Positions 6,287 through 12,068 of a DNA stretch of 12,068 nt are shown one piece after another (the stretch's first letter is position 1; every line of letters begins with the position of its first letter). The position numbers and the translations under genes were made by a program. Source of the DNA: Dyella_B sp966430775 (GTDB taxonomy: Bacteria; Pseudomonadota; Gammaproteobacteria; Xanthomonadales; Rhodanobacteraceae); the NCBI GenBank assembly GCA_966430775.1, contig CBJMMB010000111.1, forward strand, positions 1-12,068, written 5' to 3'. The notes beneath the pieces were generated by a model. It saw nothing but the letters and a program-made list of their open reading frames with translations. It did no database searches and was not told the DNA's origin.

Positions 6287-6799
6287 TCATCGACGACGCC
6301 GTGTTTCCAGCGACGCGCCGCCTTTGGCGGCATCCACGCTGCGCTGAACATCCTCGCGTGAGGCATGGCCCACCGATGGCCACATATCCGGGTGCTCTTC
6401 GATGCGCCGCTTGACGTGTTCATGCGCACGAATGGAATTGGCGCCGGCGTTGTCGAGCAGGGCACAGGCATCGTCCATCGACATCTCACCACGCAATTCC
6501 ACCACCAGCGTGGTGTGGCCGATCAGCTTCGGATCAGGCAGCGTCGGCGTGCGGGAAGAAGAAATCAGCGACGAGGCGCTTTTCTTTTTCTCGCGACCGG
6601 TGCTGGTATCCATGCGGCCGGTATGACTGGCGGTGGATACCACCGAAGTCGGCGCGCTGGAACTGGATGGCGACTTGCCAACGCTTTCATCGAAGCTCAA
6701 CACGATCTGTTCACGTTGAAGCCCGCGGGAAATCAGCTTTTCAGCTGCGGCGTTGGCATCGAATTGCGTATCGAAACAGGCAACGACTAGTTCGGCCAT
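6287..6799 (-). CDS. Small general-stress-like protein (YflT/GSP17M-like), function unknown
   Basis: The start at 6799 is fixed by a strong AAGGAGG seven bases upstream; the open frame runs on to 7213, but that part crosses the DUF4142 gene. The product has 170 residues. The N-terminal 40 (AELVVACFDTQFDANAAAEKL, then RGLQREQIVLS) have the strand-helix-strand look of general-stress proteins of the GSP17M/YflT type. Residues about 41-90 are a Ser/Thr-rich, probably disordered linker with a Lys patch. Residues about 93-130 (TTLVVELRGEMSMDDACALL...) look like a second small alpha/beta unit, and the tail is charged and ends in RRRR. No signal peptide or membrane helix is seen, so it is probably cytosolic. 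The gene is real on its ribosome site and codon use; the family link is tentative. Confidence 0.75.
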   Translation of the reverse strand: MAELVVACFDTQFDANAAAEKLISRGLQREQIVLSFDESVGKSPSSSSAPTSVVSTASHTGRMDTSTGREKKKSASSLISSSRTPTLPDPKLIGHTTLVVELRGEMSMDDACALLDNAGANSIRAHEHVKRRIEEHPDMWPSVGHASREDVQRSVDAAKGGASLETRRRR

Positions 6800-6805
6800 G
6801 ACGTG

Positions 6806-6812
6806 CCTCCTT
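6806..6812 (-). promoter_or_regulatory. Strong ribosome-binding site
   Basis: CCTCCTT on the given strand reads AAGGAGG on the minus strand, 6 bases before the ATG at 6799. This is the best Shine-Dalgarno in the window. It decides the start of the 170-aa protein against the longer open frame. Confidence 0.8.
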
Positions 6813-6958
6813 AAGGTCGTTCGTCGTTGCACTCTAGAACGGCGTGCATAACCCGCGCGTGAGCGAAGCATGTCATACCCATGTTCGCCCACTGGATACG
6901 CACGAGTCACGCCGCCGATGTTAACTATGACGTCGCCTTCCGCTTTGGAGATGCAATC

Positions 6959-7495
6959 ATGTCGCGACTCATCAAGGCCTTCGTTGTGCCCATGTTTATG
7001 TTGGTGATGACTTCGTCCGCCTTCGCGCAAAGCGGCACTTCCAACGCAGTGCCGGCGGTCGGTGCGGCCGGTGCGCATACGGCACAGGACGTCCGCTTCG
7101 TGATGAACGCTTCGGCAGCGGGACAAACCGAAGTGCTGGCCAGCCGCCTGGCGCAGACGCAAGCGCAATCGGCCAAGGTCAAGGCGTTCGCCGAAACCAT
7201 GATCCGCGATCATGGCAAGGCCAACAGCGAACTGAAGACCATTGCGCAGAAAGACGGCTACACCTTGTCAAGCACGCCCACGCAGGAACAGCAAAGCAAT
7301 CTCGACAAGTTGCGTTCGCTGCACGGCAAGGATTTCGATAGCGCGTTCGCGGCGATGATGGTCAAGGACCATCGCGACGCGGTGGCGCTGTTCCAGGCCG
7401 AATCAACCTCGGGCAACGATGCTGATTTGAAGAGCTTCGCGACGCGCACGCTGACGACGTTGCAGCATCATCTGGCGTTGGCGAATGCGCTTTGA
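6959..7495 (+). CDS. Secreted DUF4142 family protein
   Basis: The ATG at 6959 has GGAG eight bases upstream and begins a clear signal peptide (MSRLIKAFVVPMFMLV then SSAFAQ, cut near residue 24), so this start is preferred to the one at 6881. The product has 178 residues and is probably periplasmic. The mature part is the DUF4142 four-helix-type domain: DVRFVMNASAAGQTEVLASRLA, then VKAFAETMIRDHGKAN, LDKLRSLHGKDFDSAF, MMVKDHRDAVALF and FATRTLTTLQHHLALA. The repeated Asp-His (MIRDH and MVKDH) and His-His positions are family-typical and recall a ferritin-like helical bundle. No biochemical function is established for the family; many copies sit in stress-related loci. It is divergent from the general-stress-like gene across 159 bases. 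Confidence 0.93.
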   Translation: MSRLIKAFVVPMFMLVMTSSAFAQSGTSNAVPAVGAAGAHTAQDVRFVMNASAAGQTEVLASRLAQTQAQSAKVKAFAETMIRDHGKANSELKTIAQKDGYTLSSTPTQEQQSNLDKLRSLHGKDFDSAFAAMMVKDHRDAVALFQAESTSGNDADLKSFATRTLTTLQHHLALANAL

Positions 7496-7515
7496 GTGAT
7501 GCTGCCTGAGTGAGT

Positions 7516-7557
7516 CCCTCTCCCTTCGGGAGAGGGTGCCGAGAGGCGGGTGAGGGT
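7516..7557 (+). repeat. CCCTCTCCC-type palindromic repeat, copy 2
   Basis: CCCTCTCCC (7516-7524) and GGGAGAGGG (7528-7536) form a perfect 9-bp hairpin with a TTC loop, followed by GGGTGAGGGT (7548-7557). It begins 21 bases after the DUF4142 stop and may end that transcript, although no T-run follows. Confidence 0.7.
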
Positions 7558-7615
7558 TCGGGCGAAGCGCGGTGCTGACGTCTTGAAGCAAGCTTTGACA
7601 TTGCGCGCTGATCGT

Positions 7616-7650
7616 ACCCTCACCCCAACCCCTCTCCCGGAGGGAGAGGG
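7616..7650 (-). repeat. CCCTCTCCC-type palindromic repeat, copy 3 (inverted)
   Basis: ACCCTCACCC (7616-7625) is the exact reverse complement of the tail of copy 2 (7548-7557). It is followed by CCCTCTCCC (7630-7638) and GGGAGAGGG (7642-7650). Copies 2 and 3 therefore face each other across 58 bases and lie between two convergent genes. Confidence 0.7.
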
Positions 7651-7670
7651 GCTCAACCTTCCCTTAGAAC

Positions 7671-7871
7671 CTAAATCAACGCCTGCGGCACCGGCGGCGT
7701 ACCCACCGGATCGCCGATCGGCGCCGGCGGCGGTTCGGGATCGGTCAGCGGCGGACGTTCCGGTGTCGGCAACGGCGGCTCCGGGCCGGGATCGGGGAGA
7801 TCGGGTGACGGTGTCGGCGCGGGCGGCGTTTTGGGATCCGGTGCCGGCACTTCTGCATGGATGCGGTTCAT
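7671..7871 (-). CDS. Small proline-rich protein, function unknown
   Basis: The ATG at 7871 has GGTGAAG just upstream and opens a 66-residue frame that ends PQALI-stop. About 26 residues are proline, in PDP, PEPP, PTPxxPP and DPEPPPAP patterns; acidic residues alternate with prolines, so the chain is probably extended and unfolded. There is no signal peptide or Cys. I recall similar short Pro/Asp-rich proteins annotated as hypothetical in Pseudomonas, Burkholderia and Xanthomonadales. A longer version from a TTG at 7928 is possible but less likely. A proline-coding GC-rich strand can mimic a gene, so confidence is moderate. It is convergent with DUF4142 and divergent from DUF421. Confidence 0.5.
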   Translation of the reverse strand: MNRIHAEVPAPDPKTPPAPTPSPDLPDPGPEPPLPTPERPPLTDPEPPPAPIGDPVGTPPVPQALI

Positions 7872-7901
7872 GACTTCACCAACACGCCTGGAAACGGTAA
7901 G

Positions 7902-7914
7902 GCTCACTGTGAGC
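7902..7914. promoter_or_regulatory. 13-base palindrome in a divergent intergenic region
   Basis: GCTCAC and GTGAGC flank one T. Nineteen bases further lies GAGGAATTCCTC (7933-7944), a 12-base perfect palindrome. Both fall between the divergent proline-rich and DUF421 genes, where operators would be expected. No transcription factor can be named. Confidence 0.3.
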
Positions 7915-8049
7915 GCGCCGGTGTGCAAGCGAGAGGAATTCCTCGTGACGATCGCAGCGCATGAAAACAGGCGTTCACATGTGTTCCACGGTTTCTCATC
8001 CGCGCGCGCGACATAGTGCTGGCGTATCAGGGAAACAGGAGCATGTCAC

Positions 8050-8523
8050 ATGAGTACGTTCGAGCTGGCTTTGCCGTGGTGGGAATTGGTATGGCGTGGC
8101 GTCGGCGCCTATCTGGCGGCCTTGATCATGATGCGCATCGTGGGCAAGCGATCGTTCGGCGACATGTCCACGTTCGACATCATCGTACTGGTGCTGGTCG
8201 GCGGCACGCTGCGCAATTCCATCCTGGGGCCGGACATGTCTTTTCCCGGTGGCTTGATCGCCGTGGCGTCCATTCTTGCCGCAGACCGCATACTGGCCTG
8301 GGCCTGCACGCGCTCGCCATGGCTCAATCGCCTAGTGGAAGGACACCCCACCGTGCTGGTGCACGAAGGCGACATCGTGCCCGGATCATTGGAAAGCGTC
8401 AGCCTTCCCATGGCGGCATTCCGACGCGCCCTGCATTCGGCGGGCATGGAAGACACTCAGAGCATTCGCATTGCACGCCTGGAACCGAATGGACGCATCA
8501 CCTTCATTCGCAAGCATTCCTGA
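8050..8523 (+). CDS. DUF421 membrane protein (YetF/YdfR-like)
   Basis: The ATG at 8050 follows ACAGGAG with an 8-base gap. The 157-residue product has two or three N-terminal membrane helices (about residues 12-32, 42-60 and 66-86) with the family motif RIVGKRSFGDMSTFD (29-43), in which RxxGKR is conserved. A C-terminal cytosolic domain follows, starting at EGHPTVLVHEGDIV (97-110) and ending with LEPNGRITFI. This is the usual DUF421 layout, though shorter than the Bacillus YetF type. In the C-terminal domain the usual acidic 'D/E-L' position before the ALR helix reads LPMAAFRRAL. Bacillus members are linked to spores and stress; the biochemical role is unknown. Confidence 0.9.
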   Translation: MSTFELALPWWELVWRGVGAYLAALIMMRIVGKRSFGDMSTFDIIVLVLVGGTLRNSILGPDMSFPGGLIAVASILAADRILAWACTRSPWLNRLVEGHPTVLVHEGDIVPGSLESVSLPMAAFRRALHSAGMEDTQSIRIARLEPNGRITFIRKHS

Positions 8524-8583
8524 TCGATTGCCTTGACAGCATATCGACGCAAACGCGAGTAAAGCTGTTTTGCCCGCAAAAAT

Positions 8584-8588
8584 GGGAG
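8584..8588 (+). promoter_or_regulatory. Ribosome-binding site of the basic-tail protein
   Basis: GGGAG lies 7 bases before the ATG at 8596 and supports that start. A TTGACA hexamer at 8533-8538 could be a -35 box, but no good -10 is found at 16-18 bases from it. Confidence 0.55.
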
Positions 8589-8595
8589 ACACGAC

Positions 8596-9105
8596 ATGCC
8601 TGAGAAGAAAACGCGACAAGCGGCCGCCAAAGCCAAGCGTCAAGGTAAATCACCCAGCACGCAGGCCGGCGAATACGTCCACGAGGAAATCGAGCACGTG
8701 CGCGAAGGCAAGCATGGCGCACGTTCGCCGCAGCAGGCCATCGCCATCGGCCTGTCCAAGGCGCGGCGCGCCGGCGTCAAGGTACCGCGCAAGAAGTCGT
8801 CCACCTCCAAGAAGTCCTCGACGCGCAAGCGTGCAAGCACCGGCAAATCCACCTCCAGTCGCAAGCGCGCCACCACCAAGCGGTCGAGCGCCAAGCGCGC
8901 CCGCGCTTCGTCGCGTGCGTTGAAGCGCGAAGGTAAGAGCGCAACTTCGAAGCGTTCGCTGTCGGCGCATGCCAAGCGTGCGGCGTCCAAGCGCAGTTCG
9001 TCCTCGCGCTCGGCGGCAGCGAAGAAGGCGGCACGGACGAAGGGCGCACGCGGTCGGTCCGCAGCGGCGAAGAAGGCGGCGCGGACGAGGAAGAAGGCGG
9101 CGTAG
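8596..9105 (+). CDS. DUF6496-like protein with histone-H1-like Lys/Arg/Ser/Ala tail
   Basis: The 169-residue product has a short N-terminal domain. After a basic start it reads EYVHEEIEHVREGKHGARSP then QQAIAIGLSKARRAG (residues 26-60), the pattern of small DUF6496-type proteins (REGK, then QAIAIGLSxAR). From residue 62 the chain is almost only Lys, Arg, Ser, Ala and Thr. It includes an exact 11-residue duplication, RSAAAKKAART, at 138-148 and 154-164, and ends RKKAA. Such tails resemble bacterial H1-like/KAAK proteins (AlgP, Hc1) and suggest non-specific nucleic-acid binding or nucleoid compaction; this is inference. No membrane or export signal is seen. The duplicated part is likely to vary in length between strains. 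Confidence 0.85.
   Translation: MPEKKTRQAAAKAKRQGKSPSTQAGEYVHEEIEHVREGKHGARSPQQAIAIGLSKARRAGVKVPRKKSSTSKKSSTRKRASTGKSTSSRKRATTKRSSAKRARASSRALKREGKSATSKRSLSAHAKRAASKRSSSSRSAAAKKAARTKGARGRSAAAKKAARTRKKAA
9007..9101 (+). repeat. Imperfect tandem repeat encoding the Ala/Lys tail
   Basis: A unit coding RSAAAKKAART followed by a Gly/Arg/Lys linker occurs twice. The DNA copies differ at third positions (for example TCGGCGGCA against TCCGCAGCG) while the peptide is identical, so the repeat is old or under protein-level selection and not a fresh slippage product. Confidence 0.6.
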
Positions 9106-9153
9106 TGCTTTCGTGCGCTGCTAAAAGAAACGTTGCGCGACACGCTACCGATC

Positions 9154-9226
9154 CGTCATCCCAGCGAAAGCTGGGATCCAGTGCCTTTGACGCTTGGTAA
9201 GTCGCTGGGTCCCAGCTGGGATGACG
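9154..9226. repeat. GTCATCCCAGC-type palindromic repeat
   Basis: CGTCATCCCAGC (9154-9165) and GCTGGGATGACG (9215-9226) are perfect inverted ends. The left end also makes its own hairpin, ATCCCAGC (9158-9165) with GCTGGGAT (9170-9177) around a GAAA loop. The right end holds GCTGGG-T-CCCAGC. This is a familiar dispersed intergenic repeat in proteobacterial genomes. Here it lies between two convergent genes and could end transcription both ways. Confidence 0.75.
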
Positions 9227-9254
9227 AACGTCTAGTCATTCCCGCAAGCGAAAT

Positions 9255-9458
9255 CTACCCCTGCTCATTCGCCACCGACGCATTCAACGCCGCCGCCACC
9301 GCTGCATCGCCGCTGATCATGTCGCTCCATTTCAGCTCGATGCCTTTGCGGTGCGCCTTGCGCGTGATCTTGATGCCCTGGGCGTCGAGCACCACCGTAT
9401 ACGCTTGTCCCTCCACGTCGATTTCGCGTCTCAAGGGTTTATCCAGCGTGGTCGTCAT
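9255..9458 (-). CDS. 67-aa conserved-looking protein downstream of ligD, function unknown
   Basis: The ATG at 9458 has GGAGG 7 bases upstream, inside the 27-base gap after the ligD stop, so the gene is very probably co-transcribed with ligD. The sequence (TTTLDKPLRREIDVEG, then AYTVVLDAQGIKITRKAHRKGIEL, KWSDMISGDAAVAAALNAS) has two to three predicted beta-strands, a basic turn (KAHRK) and a C-terminal Ala-rich helix. I recall unnamed relatives of similar length in Pseudomonas and Xanthomonadales (start T-L-KPLRREI, end SGDAALAxALNAS) but no assigned function. It is cytosolic. The spacing and shared strand suggest, without proving, a link to end joining. Confidence 0.78.
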   Translation of the reverse strand: MTTTLDKPLRREIDVEGQAYTVVLDAQGIKITRKAHRKGIELKWSDMISGDAAVAAALNASVANEQG

Positions 9459-9465
9459 GTGCGAA

Positions 9466-9470
9466 CCTCC
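9466..9470 (-). promoter_or_regulatory. Ribosome-binding site of the 67-aa gene
   Basis: CCTCC on the given strand reads GGAGG on the minus strand, 7 bases before the ATG at 9458. It supports translation of this small gene as a unit distinct from ligD. Confidence 0.7.
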
Positions 9471-9485
9471 GGGTCGAAAAGATGG

Positions 9486-12065
9486 CTAGCTTTGATTCAA
9501 TTGCTCGATCGCGGTGTCGAGCGATTGCTTCACCGAGTCGATGCCTTCCCATGGATCCTTGCGCAGCCGCGCCAGGCGCTTGGGCAGGGTGTGGATGTTG
9601 AACGCGTCGCCGCTGCCGATCTTCGCCAGTTCTTCCCAGCGCAGCGGCGTGGCGACGGGTGCACCTTTGCGGGCGCGCAGCGAATAATTGGTGACGCTGG
9701 TCGAGCCGCGCGCATTGCGCAGGTAGTCGACGAAGATCTTGTCGGTGCGCTTGGCCTTGGTGGCGGTGTCGACGAATTCGTCCGGATAGGCCGCAGCCAT
9801 GGTGCTGGCGATGGCGTGCGCAAAATCCTTGACCTGCGGCCACGGGCAACCGGGGTTGAGCGGCACCACCACATGCAGGCCCTTGCCGCCGGTGGTGCGC
9901 AGGAAGGATTGCAGGCCAATGCGGTCCAGCCATTTCTTGAGCAGGCGAGCGGCGGCGACCACGCGCTCCCAACCCACTTTCGGCGCTGGATCGAGGTCGA
10001 ACACCACGCGATCGCACTTGTCGGGATGCTCGGCGGTGGCGCCCCATGGGTGAAATTCCAGCGTGCCGAACTGCACCAGTTCCATCACCGAATCGGCATC
10101 CTTGGCGTACATGTAGACCGCTTGCGAACCTTTTTCCTCCTTCAACCGCTTCAGCCCGACCCGGTGCAGGCCCTGCATTGGATGCTTCTGGAAAAAGCAG
10201 GCTTTTTCCGAACCTTCCGGACAGCGGATGATGGAAAGCGGACGGCCGAGCATGCTGGGCAGCAACCATGGCATGACGCCCTGGTAATAGTCGGCCACGT
10301 CCTGCTTGGTGATGTTGTCGCCCGGATAGACCACGCGTTCCGGATGCGTGATCGTAACGGTGCCCGTGTCGTTGGATGCGCCGCGTGTACTTGCCGATGT
10401 CTTGGTCGGCGCTTTTTTTGCCGTCTTTGCGGCTTTGGACGTTGCCGGCGCACGGTCGGTGTTTCTCAGGTCGTTCGGGCTCTTGTCCATGCGCAGCGTC
10501 TTCAGACTCGGTTGGCGCAACAGGTCGTTGTTGCCGATGCCGCGATAGTTCACTTCCACCACCAGGCGCGGCGTGACCCACCAGGCGTCGCGCAGCAGGG
10601 GATCGATGTTGCGAAGATTCGAAGGCGTCTTGCGCGATGCGTTCTTGGTGACCAGCGCGGCGGTTTTCGCCAGCAGCTTGTCGCTAAAGCCGGTGCCGAC
10701 GCGGCCGGCGAACAGCCATCCGTCGCGATGCTCCGGATCGGGCTTGGCCAGCAGCAAGGAACCAAAACCGCTGCGGCTGCCTTTCGGCGGCGTATAACCG
10801 ACGACGGCGAATTCGTCGCCTTCCAGCCGCTTTACCTTGATCCAGTCACCGCTGCGCCCGGCGTGATAGCCCGAATCGATGCGCTTGGAGACGATGCCTT
10901 CCAGATGAAACTCCACCGCATGCTGCATGGCCCGCGCGCCGTCGCCTTGCGTGTGCGAACTGAAGGCCAGATGTCGGCGGCCATGGCCGAGCATGTGTTC
11001 CAGCAAGGCCTTGCGTTCCAGCAGCGGCGTGCGCGACAGGTCGTAGCCTTCGAAGTAGGGCAGGTCGAACAGCACGTAGACCAAGGGATGCTGCGATTCG
11101 CCGGATAGCGTTTTCTGCAGCGCGTTGAAATCGCTGTGCCCACGGCTGTCGGTGGCGATCAGCTCGCCGTCGAGGCGCGCCGAATCGAGCCCCAGGGATT
11201 CGATCGCCTGCAGGATGTCGGGAATCTTCTCGTCCCAGCGCAATGCGTTGCGCGACCATAGCGCCACCTGGCCTTTGGCGATGGTGGCGAGAATGCGGTA
11301 GCCGTCCCACTTCACCTCGTGGATCCAGTTGTCGCCGGGTGGTGGTTCCAACCGCAGTTGGGTCAATGCGGGCGGAAAGAACTCGGCTTTGGGCGCAGCC
11401 TGTTTGGCATGCGTCAGCGCCTTGGCCTGGTTGATCAGCGTGCTCTTGCTGAGCTTGCGTCCACTGGGTGGCTTGCGCACGCGGGCGGTCGATTTCTTCG
11501 CCGCGGCGCGCGTGCTTTCCGACTTGGCGGCCTTGCGCGTGCTTTCGCGCATCTTCGCATCCAGCAGATCGTCGGCTTCGATCTCGCCGGCAAAGGCGTC
11601 CTTGTCCTTGATCAGAAACCATGGCTGCTTGCTTTCTCTGCGGCTGCTGCGCACCAGGTGCCAGCTTCCCTTGAGACGTGTGCCGAACAATTCGAAATGC
11701 AGATGGCCTTTCTTCAGTTGCGCTTGCGGATCGCCATCGGTGGCCCACACGCCACGGTCGAACTGATCGACATGACCCTTGCCGTAACCTTCCTCGATGT
11801 CGCCTTCGAAATCGGCATAGGCCACCGGATGGTCTTCCACCTCCACCGCGAGGCGCTTCACTTCCGGGTTGTAGCTGGGGCCCTTGGGTACCGCCCAGCT
11901 TTTGAGCGTATTGCCTACCTGCAGGCGAAAATCGAAATGGCGGCGCCGGGCGTGATGCAACTGCACCACGAACAGCGCGCGGCTTCCCTCGGGAACGGCG
12001 GCATCGGGCTTGGGCTCCCGGGTGCTTTCGAAATTGCGTTTACGCTGGTATTCCCGAAGGGTCAC
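9486..12065 (-). CDS. ligD: ATP-dependent DNA ligase D (phosphoesterase-ligase-polymerase)
   Basis: The product is 859 residues in the Pseudomonas LigD order. The 3'-phosphoesterase domain (about 1-165) keeps the catalytic set His37, His43, Asp45, Arg47 and His79 (VVQLHH, HFDFRL, VEDHP). A Lys/Ser/Ala linker (about 170-222) follows. The ligase domain (about 225-535) has nucleophile Lys252 in motif I KWDGYR, motif III VLFDLPY, motif IV LEGIVSKR (388-395), motif V WIKVK (408-412), and an OB-fold. A second basic linker (about 538-562) leads to the AEP-type primase-polymerase (about 566-859) with Asp690 and Asp692 in VFDLDP, TTGGKGLH with His731, and Asp780 in FVDYLRN. It trims, fills and seals breaks in non-homologous end joining, normally with Ku. 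The start is a GTG only 3 bases from the window edge; the frame stays open to 12068, so a start slightly upstream is possible. Ku is not in the window. Confidence 0.96.
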   Translation of the reverse strand: MTLREYQRKRNFESTREPKPDAAVPEGSRALFVVQLHHARRRHFDFRLQVGNTLKSWAVPKGPSYNPEVKRLAVEVEDHPVAYADFEGDIEEGYGKGHVDQFDRGVWATDGDPQAQLKKGHLHFELFGTRLKGSWHLVRSSRRESKQPWFLIKDKDAFAGEIEADDLLDAKMRESTRKAAKSESTRAAAKKSTARVRKPPSGRKLSKSTLINQAKALTHAKQAAPKAEFFPPALTQLRLEPPPGDNWIHEVKWDGYRILATIAKGQVALWSRNALRWDEKIPDILQAIESLGLDSARLDGELIATDSRGHSDFNALQKTLSGESQHPLVYVLFDLPYFEGYDLSRTPLLERKALLEHMLGHGRRHLAFSSHTQGDGARAMQHAVEFHLEGIVSKRIDSGYHAGRSGDWIKVKRLEGDEFAVVGYTPPKGSRSGFGSLLLAKPDPEHRDGWLFAGRVGTGFSDKLLAKTAALVTKNASRKTPSNLRNIDPLLRDAWWVTPRLVVEVNYRGIGNNDLLRQPSLKTLRMDKSPNDLRNTDRAPATSKAAKTAKKAPTKTSASTRGASNDTGTVTITHPERVVYPGDNITKQDVADYYQGVMPWLLPSMLGRPLSIIRCPEGSEKACFFQKHPMQGLHRVGLKRLKEEKGSQAVYMYAKDADSVMELVQFGTLEFHPWGATAEHPDKCDRVVFDLDPAPKVGWERVVAAARLLKKWLDRIGLQSFLRTTGGKGLHVVVPLNPGCPWPQVKDFAHAIASTMAAAYPDEFVDTATKAKRTDKIFVDYLRNARGSTSVTNYSLRARKGAPVATPLRWEELAKIGSGDAFNIHTLPKRLARLRKDPWEGIDSVKQSLDTAIEQLNQS

Positions 12066-12068
12066 GGT

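Noticed and set aside
6881..6958. Longer N-terminus for the DUF4142 protein
   Set aside because: It would bury the signal peptide behind 26 extra residues; the ATG at 6959 has its own GGAG site.
6800..7213. Longer N-terminus for the general-stress-like protein
   Set aside because: The extension crosses the DUF4142 gene on the other strand, and the AAGGAGG at 6806-6812 marks the start at 6799.
7550..7873. Plus-strand 107-residue frame opposite the proline-rich gene
   Set aside because: It begins in a palindromic repeat and has no ribosome site or recognisable domain; the opposite strand gives a more regular protein.
7976..7983. CACATGTG palindrome upstream of DUF421
   Set aside because: An 8-base palindrome is expected by chance in 12 kb, and nothing around it supports a site.
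8533..8565. Promoter with TTGACA at 8533-8538
   Set aside because: The -35 match is perfect, but no acceptable -10 lies 16-18 bases downstream, so I do not call it a promoter.
8016..8603. 195-residue frame overlapping the DUF421 gene in another frame
   Set aside because: The DUF421 frame matches its family throughout; this frame is His/Arg/Gly-rich noise.
9351..11108. Plus-strand 585-residue open frame opposite ligD
   Set aside because: It lies wholly antisense to ligD and its small downstream gene, is rich in Arg, Gln, His and Gly as expected from a GC-rich shadow frame, and has no family motifs.

Overview
The window looks like chromosomal DNA of a high-GC gammaproteobacterium of the Xanthomonadales/Lysobacterales. 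A Rhodanobacteraceae member (Dyella, Rhodanobacter or Frateuria type) is my best guess. This rests on codon use, a YccS orthologue, a three-domain LigD, and several dispersed repeat families that I associate with this order: GTAG-headed REP palindromes, CCCTCTCCC/GGGAGAGGG palindromes, GTCATCCCAGC palindromes, and the 'CTTTTCTTTG...CAAAGAAAAG' repeat. No search was run, so the taxonomy is inference. I see no phage, plasmid, CRISPR, rRNA or tRNA signal.

Layout. (1) 1-906: the 3' two thirds of an RND-type outer-membrane efflux lipoprotein gene. (2) 907-1671: a 765-base stretch with no convincing gene, filled with nested repeats. Its core (1138-1576) is a 439-base element with imperfect inverted arms of about 85 bases. 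Each arm carries two hairpins, and a long interrupted hairpin sits at the centre. (3) 1672-3855 (-): yccS, a FUSC-family inner-membrane protein, divergent from (4) 3940-6176 (+), a two-gene osmoprotectant-type ABC importer: an ATPase followed, with an ATGA overlap, by a substrate-binding/permease fusion. (5) 6194-6275: a perfect 34+34 base inverted pair of GTAG REPs (REPIN-like) between convergent genes. (6) 6287-9105: small genes of stress-protein type: a general-stress-like protein (-), a secreted DUF4142 protein (+), a proline-rich small protein (-), a DUF421 membrane protein (+), and a DUF6496-like protein with a histone-H1-like Lys/Arg tail (+). (7) 9154-9226: another palindromic repeat, then (8) on the minus strand ligD (phosphoesterase-ligase-polymerase), followed 27 bases later by a 67-aa gene probably co-transcribed with it.

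How the genes fit together: the ABC importer would take up a compatible solute or related small molecule. The DUF4142, DUF421, general-stress-like and DUF6496-like proteins and LigD are all families often found in stationary-phase, desiccation or DNA-protection gene sets, so the right half reads as a loose stress-survival neighbourhood. That is inference. No Ku gene, the normal LigD partner, is visible in the window.

The strongest candidates for something under-described are the 1138-1576 element, whose two arms differ by compensatory base changes that preserve a hairpin; the small gene coupled to ligD; and the binding-domain-first fusion importer.
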